Source: Agrypnia vestita
Lineage: Eukaryota > Arthropoda > Insecta > Trichoptera > Phryganeidae
Length of the DNA stretch: 64,000 nt
NCBI GenBank assembly: GCA_016648135.1
Contig: JADDOH010024906.1
Span: 82,800-146,799 of the forward strand
Direction of reading: 5' to 3'
Shown here one piece after another: positions 47,756-57,830 of this stretch. The notes beneath the pieces are model-generated. The model searched no databases. It was not told where the DNA came from and saw only the letters and a program-made list of their open reading frames with translations. A program made the position numbers and the translations under genes. Within the stretch, counting starts at the first letter, position 1. Every line of letters begins with the position of its first letter.

Positions 47756-49539
47756 AGAAATATTGATAAAAATGTCAGTATCGTTTTGTGGTGCGCCTTT
47801 TCTCCTTCAAGAATATTCATTTTTCAAGCTCTTTCAAATGTCAGTTTGACAGCTGTGACCAGAGAGGTTCCCGTTGATTTTTCCACTTTGTCTGTCCAAC
47901 GCATTAAAGATCCTCCTATCCCTCCTTAGATGAAGCCCATCAGAGCAAGCAGCGTAGGATGACACTCAGAAAATTTTTGGGTGCTTCGTTAAAAAGAAGT
48001 TCAAGCAGAATGACATAACTTTTTTCCACGGTATTGGAGTCCAAATACTCATTAAAAAGGTATCAATTTGCATTATTTTCCTTGCCCAAGATTATACACG
48101 TGAAGAAATTTTGAATATTTCAAAGAACACGCAAGCCTGGTTTTACTTACTTTAGAATATCCTACCTGCTTGAAATGAAAGTCGTCGACATTGAGAACAA
48201 CAATAAGTTTCCTTTCAATCCGATCTAGTCAAGGGAATCATGATATACCAGTAATCCGTCTCACAAAAGATGAATTTAAAAAATATATTTTCATTTTATT
48301 TTTGTTTGGTGTAAAAAAATGTATACAGAACACATAAATGTGCGTTAATATTAGACGATTATATTATACTAAACAATAAGCGATGCCAACTAGGTACCTT
48401 AAACCTAGATACACATTTTTCAATGTTGAAAATTTTAAATAACAATATACCTTAAAATAAGTGTGATAACTAATTATTAACTGGTAACTAATTCGATATT
48501 TCACTAAATCAAGTGGTTTGAAGCCTTGTCCAATTTTTCATTTAACTGGGTGGCTGCCAATTTGTATCCCCGCTCCTAGAATTCTAAGTTACGGGTCTTA
48601 TGTTCTTAGCAGATTTGTTAGGTGTGCTATAATGTCGACAAATTGGATACCTTTTCAAACGAAGCCGACGACTTGTTTTAAGGGTGTAGACAATCACCCG
48701 ATGGTGACAATATACGTAGTAGGTGCTAATTAATTACAGGTGGAGCAATATACTGGACAGTCAAGCAGTGGATTTTGAACTAGTCGGGAAGGTGGGTAGT
48801 ACGAGAAGGAAGAGAGAGGTCGTGACGTTAATGCCAACAACAAATGTGGATTCGCGAATACTATAAGAAGCATGTGTCGACATCAGGTAATATTAAAAAA
48901 GTGAAAAAGAAGGGACCATGGAGAAAATCCTGGCTAAAAATATTTGAAAAACTAATCGTGAGATTTACTGTCAAACTACAATATTGTGAACTGCAGCAAA
49001 CAGAATCGTGATCACTAAAATATCACACATGAGAAGGAGATGTTGAAATTGTGAGTAATTTTATTTTATTATACTTATTCATTTTTCTCTGATTGATTAT
49101 TTTATTATGCTGTTGTACTTATAAAAATATTGAAACCGTGATATTATTATTTCGGAAATTTTTACGATTGTGAAGCTGGTTCTTGTGATTAATGTATGTT
49201 TTGAAATTTGCTTTGCAATAGTTAGTTGTTGTAAAATATGTAAAAAAGAAGTAATATTAAAAATGATATTTTATTTCATTGAAAAACTAAGACAATTTTA
49301 ATTATAACCGGTTTACTAAAATTTATTTTCGGGTATCTGATTTATTCGACGTAATTTTATTTTTCCAACGTGAACATTGATTTATTTGCCAACAAATATT
49401 GCTTACGTAAATCTGAACGCTAATTAGACTGGATACAAAATGATTTTTTTCTGTATGTAATTTAATTATTTTTTACAATATTTATATGAAAGTATGTTCT
49501 AAAAACACAGTTACTTGATTTTGTCTCCAGAGGGATGAT
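47756..49539. other. No gene recognised
   Basis: Mixed composition to 48250, then AT-rich. Frames are short and unrecognised. Confidence 0.3.
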
Positions 49540-49868
49540 TAATTAATAAGGGATAAATTATTGAAATCTCACAGAGACGAAGCTATTTATATATGAGAAA
49601 AGTGGACGTTAGTCTCTTATACGATAGCTCAGGGCTTACGACCTGTATGAGATAGCTTAAGTGATCACTCTACTCTCTGAAATGTTCTTGATATATGGAT
49701 GTTCTTACGATGGAATTGGTGAACGTTGCATTGTGTAGAGTGATCACTTCAGCTAGCTCATACGGGTTGTAAGCCCTGAGCCATTGTATAAGAGACTTCC
49801 ATCCACTTTTCTTATATATAAATAGCTTCGTCTCTGTGATACTTCTATAATTTATCCTTAATTAATTA
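49540..49868. mobile_element. MITE M, copy 2 (best preserved)
   Basis: Long inverted ends: TAATTAATAAGGGATAAATT ... with complement at the right end; then CACAGAGACGAAGCTATTTA / TAAATAGCTTCGTCTCTGTG, CTTATACGATAGCTCAGGGC / GCCCTGAGCCATTGTATAAG and AGTGATCACTCTAC / GTAGAGTGATCACTT. Length about 329 bp, most of it foldback. Confidence 0.85.
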
Positions 49869-50376
49869 TTGTTACGCTAGGGGCCCTTGGTTTTAGGAAA
49901 AAGGCAGGAGAGTGCCTTTAGCGTAGGCCTTAAATATTATCATGGCATGGCCAGTGTTTGGTATCTGAGTGGAAGAGGGATATATTTTTTCAGGGTCCTA
50001 GAGTGCACCTGAGCTAAAAATGTAAAGGAATCCATTCAATCTAAAACTATAATTCGCTCGTTTTCATAGATAAAATTTAACTTAGACAGACATATATTTA
50101 TTTACATATTAAATTCACTATGTTTGCAAAATATATCGAAATGAGCGTATAAATAATTTACACATCTGACACTCCCGTATAATTTAATATGCGCATGCAT
50201 ACTTGTCACTCATTACTATTATTGAATGCTTTCGTTAATTTTGCTAAACATGACAAATGAAAATATTTTATATATAAAGTTGTGTTACATAGTTTCTTGT
50301 AAATAAATGTTAAAAGTTATTTCTCGTACTTTTTTATATATCACATTCATCTTATTCCTTGCACTGTCCCAACTCA

Positions 50377-50523
50377 TTACCTAGGTAGGCTATTGGGGTC
50401 AGCTTTTCTCTTTCTTTGGGTGTATGTTCTTCGGTTCTGGGTGTCGCTTTCATCTAGGCCGTTTTGGATCAATGAGTTATCCAGGAGTTCCTTGGTCTTC
50501 CTTTGGATGACTGCCGATGACAT
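50377..50523 (-). CDS. 48-residue ORF sharing a motif with 38179-38383
   Basis: ATG at 50523 (minus) opens MSSAVIQRKTKELLDNSLIQ, continues DESDTQNRRTYTQRKRKADP and stops soon after. The Met-Ser-Ser-x-Val-Ile-Gln start and the basic Arg-rich end match the coding remnant at 38179-38383. Basic, no signal peptide. Could be the N terminus of a transposon-encoded DNA-binding protein cut off by decay; I would call it a fragment rather than a gene. Confidence 0.3.
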   Translation of the reverse strand: MSSAVIQRKTKELLDNSLIQNGLDESDTQNRRTYTQRKRKADPNSLPR

Positions 50524-50602
50524 GTTATTGACTCGAATAAACAATATTTTTATCTATTAAATAATTGACATACTATTAAAGTCTTTAGTATATTCAATGT
50601 AG

Positions 50603-50745
50603 ATGGTGATGGCCACCAATGATGAGTATGACGAAGAGGTCCGATTCTACCCACAAGATCTTCCGGTGCTCAATATATGTAAATGTAGTGTAACATGTGC
50701 CAAGCTAATAAGAAAGGCACACAGTAGCAAAAATAAGTACTCACG
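50603..50745 (+). other. Candidate coding exon, 47 codons
   Basis: A TTCAATGTAG acceptor precedes ATG 50603; the frame MVMATNDEYDEEVRFYPQDL continues through a Cys-containing NICKCSVTC segment and a Lys/Ser-rich end, without stops, to a donor CACG|GTAGGT (50746). Composition is protein-like and less AT-biased than its flanks. No domain recognised and no partner exon found. Could be a first or internal exon of a host gene spanning the window. Confidence 0.3.
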
Positions 50746-51623
50746 GTAGGTATATTTACTGATTTATTTCGAATTCTAAGAGATTTATAGAGTGCGACTA
50801 CAATATTGATGTTACAATAAGTTGAGTTCATAAAGTTCAGAATGTGTAAATGGCTCTACGGTAAAAGAAGGAATAAAATTGTAGGGAAACGGCGCGCGGT
50901 ATAAAAATGTGCCAATCTTGTTCTCGTTGTTCATGTTTTCGCTTGTCGGCACGTTTCAGGCACGTCTCTATGGCCTCCGATTGGTCGCGCTTTGGTACTT
51001 TAGGACACGTTCATACCATAGCCTGAGGTCACCATAAGTCAAACCGTGGTTAGAACCATGTTTTTTTTATAGTTCTTATAAAAAATAATGTTACCGACCC
51101 AAGAATTTCTCACCTAAAGTTTCCCCGGAATTATTCTTAATGTAAAAAAATATTTAATCCAAGAATCTCAAATGATAATTAAAATTGGTAAACATTATTT
51201 AATTTTACTTTTAACTTAAATTTAAATAAGCTAGAGGCGTTAAGTACACACTTTTAATCAAAAGATGTATTCTGAGAAATAACGCCCAAAATTAATGTTA
51301 ATATAATTTTAATAAATATCGTTTGGCCCTACATTTCATTCAAGTTCAAGGTCATAAAAATCTTCAGTCACAGGCCCAATTAAAGAATATGATTTCTCTA
51401 AATTCGTAGATTTAAGAGATTGAGAAAAATTTTTTTTTGGCAGCTAAGTGTATTTTGAGAAGTTTATTTAATATGAGGTAATTTATTAGGAATATCGTAC
51501 ATTAATTTGTTGGAATACTTTAAAGTAAATACTGGTATACTATAAACATGGTTCATAAACAGTAAACATGAAAAAAAATACTTTGGTAGAAAGCAATAAC
51601 TTTGTGGTTTGACATATTAAATT

Positions 51624-51812
51624 AAATAAAAACACTTTTCTTTGTATTAAACCACGATTTATTATTGTGCCAACCGGCTTCGCTTAAACTTAAGCTTCAT
51701 CAGGGCAACTTAATAACAGTTATTTAGTTGCCCTGATGAAGCTTAAGTTTAAGTGAAACCGGTTGGCACAATAATAAATCGTGGTTTAATACAAAGAAAA
51801 GTGTTTTTATTT
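51624..51812. repeat. 86-bp-arm palindrome with hammerhead motif
   Basis: Arms 51624-51709 and 51726-51812 are almost perfect complements (two differences in GAAG versus GAAA and its neighbour) around TAATAACAGTTATTT. Each arm holds a hammerhead-like unit and the distal GATTTATTATTGTGCC and CACTTTTCTTTGTATTAAA phrases. Confidence 0.85.
51729..51768 (+). ncRNA. Hammerhead-ribozyme-like motif H8, best preserved
   Basis: Helix I TGCC/GGCA, consensus core CTGATGA, one extra A, stem II GCTTAA/TTAAGT, consensus GAAA, helix III A-U and C-G with a CG loop, and triplet GUU before GGCA. Every catalytic position of a minimal type I hammerhead is met. The mirror copy on the minus strand (about 51667-51706) has GAAG in place of GAAA and should be inactive. 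Helix III of 2 bp implies activity mainly as a dimer. Confidence 0.6.
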
Positions 51813-52023
51813 ATTTTTTATGAAAAATAATGATCGAAGAATTCAAAACATATTTATTTTTTAAGAAAATCTCTTTATAAATATAAAAAAAACAATGGCT
51901 ATTTATAGATTTAAACGATAAATATTGCTCTTTTTTTAACTGAATTTTTGAAAGATTGACTATTTCTCTATCGACGTTGATTTTATTGTAGTTAATGCAT
52001 TTTTTTGAGATTTGGCGCAATCA

Positions 52024-52072
52024 TCTGGATGGGTGATCATCATATTTGGAAGATGATGACCACCCATCCAGA
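52024..52072. repeat. 20-bp-arm hairpin
   Basis: TCTGGATGGGTGATCATCAT and its complement with one mismatch, 9-nt centre. Confidence 0.8.
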
Positions 52073-52114
52073 GGCATCTTCTCATGTCGGTATGTGAGGA
52101 ATATTGTGTACGTG

Positions 52115-52330
52115 ACGTGTATCATGTCGATGTATTTAATCACAGCATTAAAATAATCAGTCAGAAGATCGCTTCCCAATAAGACAGTCACCTCATAAAA
52201 TGCATGGTGAATGGTAAATCTGTTTTACAATAATATAAAAACTAAAATCCATTTAGGGAGTCCTTTTCAACTCATCAATTTCGGGCTGTGCAAATGATCT
52301 TGCAAGGCTTTTGAGTGGAGACAAATAGGT
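52115..52330 (+). repeat. Diverged dispersed repeat G, copy 1
   Basis: Aligns with 53858-54065: ATCATGTC(G/T)ATGTAT, AGCATTAAA, CAGAAGATCGC, CTGTTTTACAATAATATAAA versus CTGTTATGCAATTATATAAA, and a CATCAATT phrase occur in the same order and spacing. Confidence 0.5.
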
Positions 52331-53106
52331 AAATAAATTCGCAATATTCGTGGTGATAACTAACTAACTAACCATCAGGCCTTTTTCCCGCATGGGTAGG
52401 CAGAGAGGATAGAACGCCATATTCTTCTTGATTCATACATCTTCTCATGCAAGCTCATTCGTGGTGATACAAAGGCTATTTGATTTAACGCTATGGGAAA
52501 AAATCAGTTTGAGCGAGTAACATTGTTCGTTCATTGAGATCTCCAACCCCGTTGTTTCTGTACTCTGCCAAAAATATTTATTGTTTTGCATCAAAATTAT
52601 TCTCTTGACAAGAATGTCTCTGAACATGAAGCCGAAGTCAGAAAGACTGTCAAGTACAATTTATTGTACAAATAAATTTTTTGGGAAAAATAAATGTGGT
52701 ATTTTTGTACTTTTAATTTGGAAAGTTTAACCACGTATTCAATAGTGATGTCCTCCTGGGGATTAAATTCAGTATTGTTTTCTAGAAAAATTTGAACTCA
52801 CTCAAAATGTTTCGAATATTTAAAAACTGGTCTAAATAGGAGTTAAAATTTTTAATAATTTTCAAGCGTATAAGAGTGTTATGTTTTTTATCGGGAAGAT
52901 TATCATATAATACATATAAAAAATTACTTTAAGAAGTCCTATTAAAAAATAAAGTTATCTCATACCAACGGCGACATCTATACTAGTTTATGGCAATGAC
53001 AAATTTCTAAACTACAGAGGGCGGTAATAAAATGACACTCACATAATGGAACAAGGTATGCAACTAAACAATTTCCAAAAATTTGATAGATGTGTTAGTC
53101 AGTCTG

Positions 53107-53263
53107 TCATGAGTGGAATTGGTGAACGTTACATTGTGTAAGATGATCACTTAAGCCAAACGTACGATAGGCCGTAAGCCCTTTGAACATCAAAAAAAAA
53201 ATACTCGCATACCTACTTTCACGTATAAAAAGTAGCTTCGTCTCTATGAGACATCTATAATAT
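53107..53263. mobile_element. MITE M, right half
   Basis: AACGTTACATTGTGTAAGAT, GATCACTTAAGCCAAACGTA, CGTAAGCCCTTTGAACATC, then AGTAGCTTCGTCTCTATGAG and ACATCTATAATAT. The left half is missing. Confidence 0.7.
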
Positions 53264-53522
53264 ATATTTTTGTTAATGATGTCCCCTGGGGATTCAAATA
53301 CAGTATTGTTTTTTTGATAATTTTTAACATAATCATAATATTTCGAAGAAAAAACTGTGTGGAGCGTGAGTTATTTTTCGAGGAATTATACGAGCACTGA
53401 AAGTGTTTGTTGTTTTTCTAGGTAGAAATAAAACGTTCGCAAAGACTAAATAGGTATCTAGCTTTTACGCACTGATGAAATATTTATCTTTGTTTAAATT
53501 GTATTTATTCATATTAAAAAAA

Positions 53523-53695
53523 GAGTAGCTTAATGGTCTTGCGGTTAGGACTCTCGCCTCGTGATCCAAAGTTCGCGGGTTCGACTCCGCGCTCACTCCA
53601 GACCATCAAGTTTGTCCTATTTTCATAGCATAAACGTTTGGCTTAGTTTGAGAATATTGATGTGATACGTATTCCGTGTTCGCATATATATAAAA
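53523..53695 (+). mobile_element. SINE family A copy, plus strand
   Basis: Head: A box TAGCTTAATGG, GGTTAGGACTCTCGCC, TCGTGATCCAAAG, B box GCGGGTTCGACTCC, then CTCACTCCAGACCATC, the body TTTTCATAGCATAAACG, TTTGAGAATATTGATGTG and CGTATTCCGTGTTCGC with a TA-rich tail. The most complete copy, about 170 bp. Confidence 0.85.
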
Positions 53696-53857
53696 AAAAT
53701 CTAATTTTTCTCATAAATGGTGCCTGCTGCGTATTCGGATACAACACATTTAAAAATATAGAAATAAGGCAACAGTTTCTAGAAGAGCGAAAAAAGTTTA
53801 TTTTTACAGAACAGTGAACAGAATAGCATAATGTGCAACTCTTAAATGAATTAAGCG

Positions 53858-54065
53858 ATCATGTCTATGTATAAAATGATAGCATTAAAAGCATCAAACA
53901 GAAGATCGCCACCGGATAGGTACTTATTTCACATAATAATTTGCATAGTAAACGAAACAATCTGTTATGCAATTATATAAAAAAATAATAATAGGAAGGT
54001 CTCATCAATTAACGCTCAAATGACTATATTCTTCATGAAACAGGCTTAGGTACTTAAAAGCGAGA
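53858..54065 (+). repeat. Diverged dispersed repeat G, copy 2
   Basis: See 52115-52330; same orientation, 1.7 kb downstream, substitutions throughout. Confidence 0.5.
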
Positions 54066-54284
54066 TTATGCAGTACTTGGTTGAAATCTGTTCGAGTGTG
54101 TAATACACGTGTATTTAGCATACCGCCAGGTTGGCACAGCGCCGTAAACGTTCATAGCAAACGCCGCGCACTGTCGCATATCACGTGTTTATTGACCTTG
54201 GAAGGCATGCGCTTTACATTGCACGAATCATATTTAAGATCTTCGTCTCCTCGATTTTACCCTCATTATATTAATGGTTTTCAT

Positions 54285-54653
54285 GTTCTTGAGGGTCACG
54301 CCTACATTGGTGCCCGGGATTTTTTCCCTCCTGTAAGAATCCGCGTTTCGTGTCCATATACTCCGATGGTAATTTTTTTCGCTGGAATCATTCTCGAGTT
54401 TGCTGAATCTTGTCATTCGTGGTAGAGGCTAATGGGCTGCCTTATCTCGTCCATAATGCGTTACGCTCGTTCGCCCACTTTTAAACTTCTCGATCCACAG
54501 TAAAACACTTTTATGCAATAAAGCACTGTCATAACATAACATCGCTGCTCTTTGTTTCTCTTTGGTGTAAACTGCTAGCGAAGCGGACATGTAAACACCG
54601 TTACAGACGAAAGGCAAATGGCGAGATCGAATTCGCAGAAGGCAGTGTAGCAA
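54285..54653 (-). pseudogene. Mariner-family transposase N-terminal remnant
   Basis: Minus strand: KEKQRAAMLCYDSALLHKSV, LLWIEKFKSGRTSV, then ASTTNDKIQQTRE-stop and, in the next frame, ITIGVYGHE. These match the mariner helix-turn-helix domain order: 'QR....F.....', 'W...FK.GRTSV.D', 'S.TTDD.I..+RE', 'R+TI.E+A.E'. The catalytic DD34D region is not found. Stops and frameshifts show that it cannot make transposase. Confidence 0.6.
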
Positions 54654-54833
54654 CCTTGAAGTTGTATTATGGCGATGTTTGAGATAATATTTGATTCTCC
54701 CTCGTAGATGTATAGTGTAGTTTCTTACTTTAGAACAAAAAATATGTTACAGGTTACCACTAGTATTATTAAAATGTATTATTTTTTTACAAAATAAGTA
54801 AAATATTCAATTTGTATTCTATTATATTATATG

Positions 54834-55092
54834 TTATGTATATAAGAAGAGCCAGGAATATCAAAAAAATAAAATAAAAATATTTTGAATGCAGTCACCG
54901 AGGATTACTAATTTAAAATATACTGAATTCTAGATTTTATGTATCTAACCCTTCCATAAACATGTTTCCAATTAATTTATAAAGCCTGTTTCCTATAAAA
55001 TCTCGAATTCAGTACATAATAAATTAGCAATCCTCGATGACTGCATTAATTTTTTTTTTGATAATGCTGCCTCTGCTTTTATACTCCACATA
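54834..55092. mobile_element. Foldback MITE F, copy 2
   Basis: Arms of about 110 bp: GAATGCAGTCACCGAGGATT, ACTAATTTAAAATATACTGA and their complements AATCCTCGATGACTGCATT and CAGTACATAATAAATTAG. Outer end: CTGCCTCTGCTTTTATACTC, the inverted form of the start at 26728. Confidence 0.8.
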
Positions 55093-55597
55093 TGTAATTA
55101 ATCTAATTTAAATAAATTTAAAAACTTATATCTTAACCTACCAACAGTGTTTACTTTAATGAATTTCTTAAGGAATCTAATCTAAATGTAACGACTCGTC
55201 TCCTTAATGTGACATCATAAATGTGCAAATGTAAACTGGTGCGACAATGTCACCCCCACTAGCATGTAGCCGGGGGTTACTTTGAAGGGTGACAATTTGC
55301 CAAGAAATAGCGAGATTTCTAGATTGTTTATTATTCTAGAGATACCCACACGAGGGCAAGAAAAGGGTGATGGAGTTAAACGATGTTAGAAACAATGTTT
55401 AGGGAAGGTTTGGTGAATAGGCCTGTTTTAAATTAAACACATTTTTTCAAAGATTATTTTGTGATAATACCTTAATTTTTTTTCATCGTACTTCTGGATC
55501 CTTAATTGTTTGGTAAGATCCTGATTAATCTTTTTAAAATAATCTGACAACTTCCATATTACTAGAGTAGTGGAGCCAGACTTGCTTGGACTCTAGT

Positions 55598-55635
55598 CCC
55601 TCGAGCGTTCCAAACGGAACAATCGCGCTCGAGGG
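55598..55635. repeat. CCCTCGAGCG inverted repeat
   Basis: CCCTCGAGCG (55598-55607) and CGCTCGAGGG (55626-55635), with TTCC/GGAA pairing inside. Lies in a GC-rich block (55560-55740) that may be an LTR fragment. Confidence 0.7.
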
Positions 55636-56814
55636 ATATCGCTCAACGAGAAGCCCGAGGTGCTGGCAAAGTACCAAACCATTCTCTCGCCGACCAGCAC
55701 CCGCGATACCACGCTCAAACTCGAGCTGCGTATATTGTTGTATACCGAATTCTCCAACATGTAAAGTTTTATGACTTCAATAAACCAACGAGTTAATTGT
55801 GAGTACTTCTTACTGTTCGTCCAGTATCGTATCCCACTCAGCTTGTCATATACCTTCACACTCGACACCCATTCATACACACGCCTTCAGCGTTCATTCG
55901 ACATGTATCAGACTGATTGTGCATTTTGGCAGAGATGCACAGTCATACTGATTCCTTCGCGAATAACATTAAATCACACGCATTAACATCAAATCATATC
56001 CGCCACACCGGTGACACCGATTTGATTTATAACACAATACAACTATCTGCTAAACAAGCAATTCAACATTCAACACACGTCAACATGAAACCATATTTTA
56101 ATTCCCATATACATGTACACTAGCACAAAACAAGAACACAAAATCAAATAAACTTATCGTCATCATTTTGGAATTATCGATTCTGTGTGTTTTTTTGGAC
56201 TTTCTAATTAAACCCGTTTTTTTTGTAGTAATAGTTTCTAACCTTTGTGTATAATTTTGTTCTCGCAATGACTAACTCATACATCAACAAATTCTTTGTA
56301 ATAATGTTTCATAATTGATAAAATAAAAAGAAAATTGTTAATAGCTTTCTAGATTGCCCCGAAATAAATTCATTAATAATGTACCACTTTCCTACTTGGT
56401 TTACCAGAAAAAACATAATTTCTCATTGCCAGCCTGAAACTACAAATTTTATATTGAATTCTCTGGTAAATAGATTGCATAGGTATGGTGATAAATATTT
56501 TCAGATGGTGTACATCAATACAAATATGAATTGGTTGAAAAATTTCTACCGTCAATTTTATTTGATTTACTTTATATGTTGTGTTCTAATAACGATATCT
56601 AACTTTTGATGCTACGAATAAAAGAACGGTGGGTATAACTCTTTCTATTTAAAAGAAAGACAATCAAATTAGTTTGTGTAAGCCGTACATACGAGCCATA
56701 TTGTTTTGTTGTGTTGGTGTTTATACCCGTAAATTAGTAATCAAATAAGCTTTCCTCACAGTCCTCTGTTTGATTTAAAATTATCAGGTAAAACACAAGA
56801 TTTGTCAACACCCC
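55636..56814. other. No gene recognised
   Basis: GC-richer to about 55750, then AT-rich. AATAAA occurs at about 55779. Frames at 55586-56123 and 56379-56609 show no domain. Confidence 0.3.
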
Positions 56815-56817
56815 TTA

Positions 56818-56961
56818 GGCCCGGTTGTTTCAAATTCGATCAAAGTAAGCGTAGAGTTTAAACTGAAATTTTACGTTCTCCACCAATCAGACGATCCGTT
56901 TTCGTAAAAATCTATGCTTTTATCGACCGCTTACTTTGATCGAACTTGAAACAACCGGGCC
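56818..56961. mobile_element. PIF/Harbinger-like MITE with TTA target duplication
   Basis: 144 bp. The inverted ends GGCCCGGTTGTTTCAA and TTGAAACAACCGGGCC continue through TTCGATCAAAGTAAGCG with one mismatch. TTA flanks both sides (56815-56817, 56962-56964), the 3-bp target typical of PIF/Harbinger. The termini are nearly intact, so it is probably young. Confidence 0.85.
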
Positions 56962-57043
56962 TTATAGATCCCACCCCGTCTCACTCTCTCCACTATTCAA
57001 ATTATTAATTTTTTTTTGATAAGAAACTTAAGGCATGTTCAAT

Positions 57044-57182
57044 ATATATTATAGATGTCTCAGAGACGAAATTATATTTTTATGGGAAAGTAGGTATGGA
57101 AGTCCTTGGGAGTTCATAGGGCTTACGACCTATCGCACGGCTGGCTTGATCACTTTACACAATGTAACGTTTACATTTCCAC
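57044..57182. mobile_element. MITE M, left half
   Basis: TATTATAGATGTCTCAGAGA, CGAAATTATATTTTTATG, AAGTCCTTGGGAGTTCATAG, GGCTTACGACCTATCG and TGATCACTTTACACAATGTA. A matching right terminus, AATTTCGTCTCCGTGAGACA, is at 57506-57525, so both may belong to one copy that has acquired other sequence. Confidence 0.7.
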
Positions 57183-57489
57183 CCAAGATAGAATATCATC
57201 TCTCAAATTTTTGATTGTTGTATAAATTTAAATTTTACAATATGTTCCGTATATGTGTTGTAACAATTCTTAGTCCGAACGGCATTTCATTACCCTAAAT
57301 GCCACTTTTTCATTCTCCTTATATGACCATAGATGTCACTAATGAGATATCTATTTTTTGTGATTTGGATTTTTTTAGCAATATCCTTTATATGTTTAAT
57401 GAGGTTCTTTAGAATTATTAGCATTGCACTAGAATACGCCTGAAATATCATTCCAATTTTTTTTTAAACTCCTTTCCATACATTTTTCC

Positions 57490-57535
57490 GAAAAAAATAA
57501 AATTTCGTCTCCGTGAGACATCTATAATATTATCA
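57490..57535. mobile_element. MITE M, right terminus
   Basis: AAATTTCGTCTCCGTGAGAC then ATCTATAAT. The following TTAATGATGTC... block also follows the copy at 53263. Confidence 0.6.
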
Positions 57536-57646
57536 TATTGATTAATGATGTCTCTTTGGCAAAAATCCAGTAGGTACTATATTTTGAAAAATTTGGACAA
57601 ACTCAAAATATTCTTAGTGCATGCTGTAATCCTTTAGTTAGAATAA

Positions 57647-57830
57647 CACGCATGTGAAGAGTATTTTGTAAAGATGTTGGTGTATAAATAATATTATGGG
57701 TGTGGTGTGTAGTGATATTTATATGCTAGTGTAGTGGTTGTCCTGACGAAGAGATGGGTTATGTCTCGTAACCGGTAGACAAAAAAGTAATTTTTAGTGA
57801 TATATACCAACATTTATAATATTTTGTTTA
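57647..57830 (+). mobile_element. Penelope-like terminal repeat fragment, family P copy 2
   Basis: Collinear with 20970-21180, including AACACGCATGTGA, GGTGTGGTGTGTAGTG and the hammerhead-like motif, followed by TTTTTAGTGATATATACC. Confidence 0.5.
57739..57781 (+). ncRNA. Hammerhead-ribozyme-like motif H9
   Basis: Helix I TGTC/GACA (57739-57742 with 57778-57781), core CTGACGA, stem II GAGAT..TGTCTC, GTAA where GAAA is required, helix III A-U and C-G with CG loop, triplet GUA. The GAAA to GTAA change should abolish activity. Confidence 0.45.

Noticed and set aside
50890..51010. TATA and inverted CCAAT promoter near GGTATAAAAATG
   Set aside because: No transcript-like sequence downstream and TATA-like words are common here.
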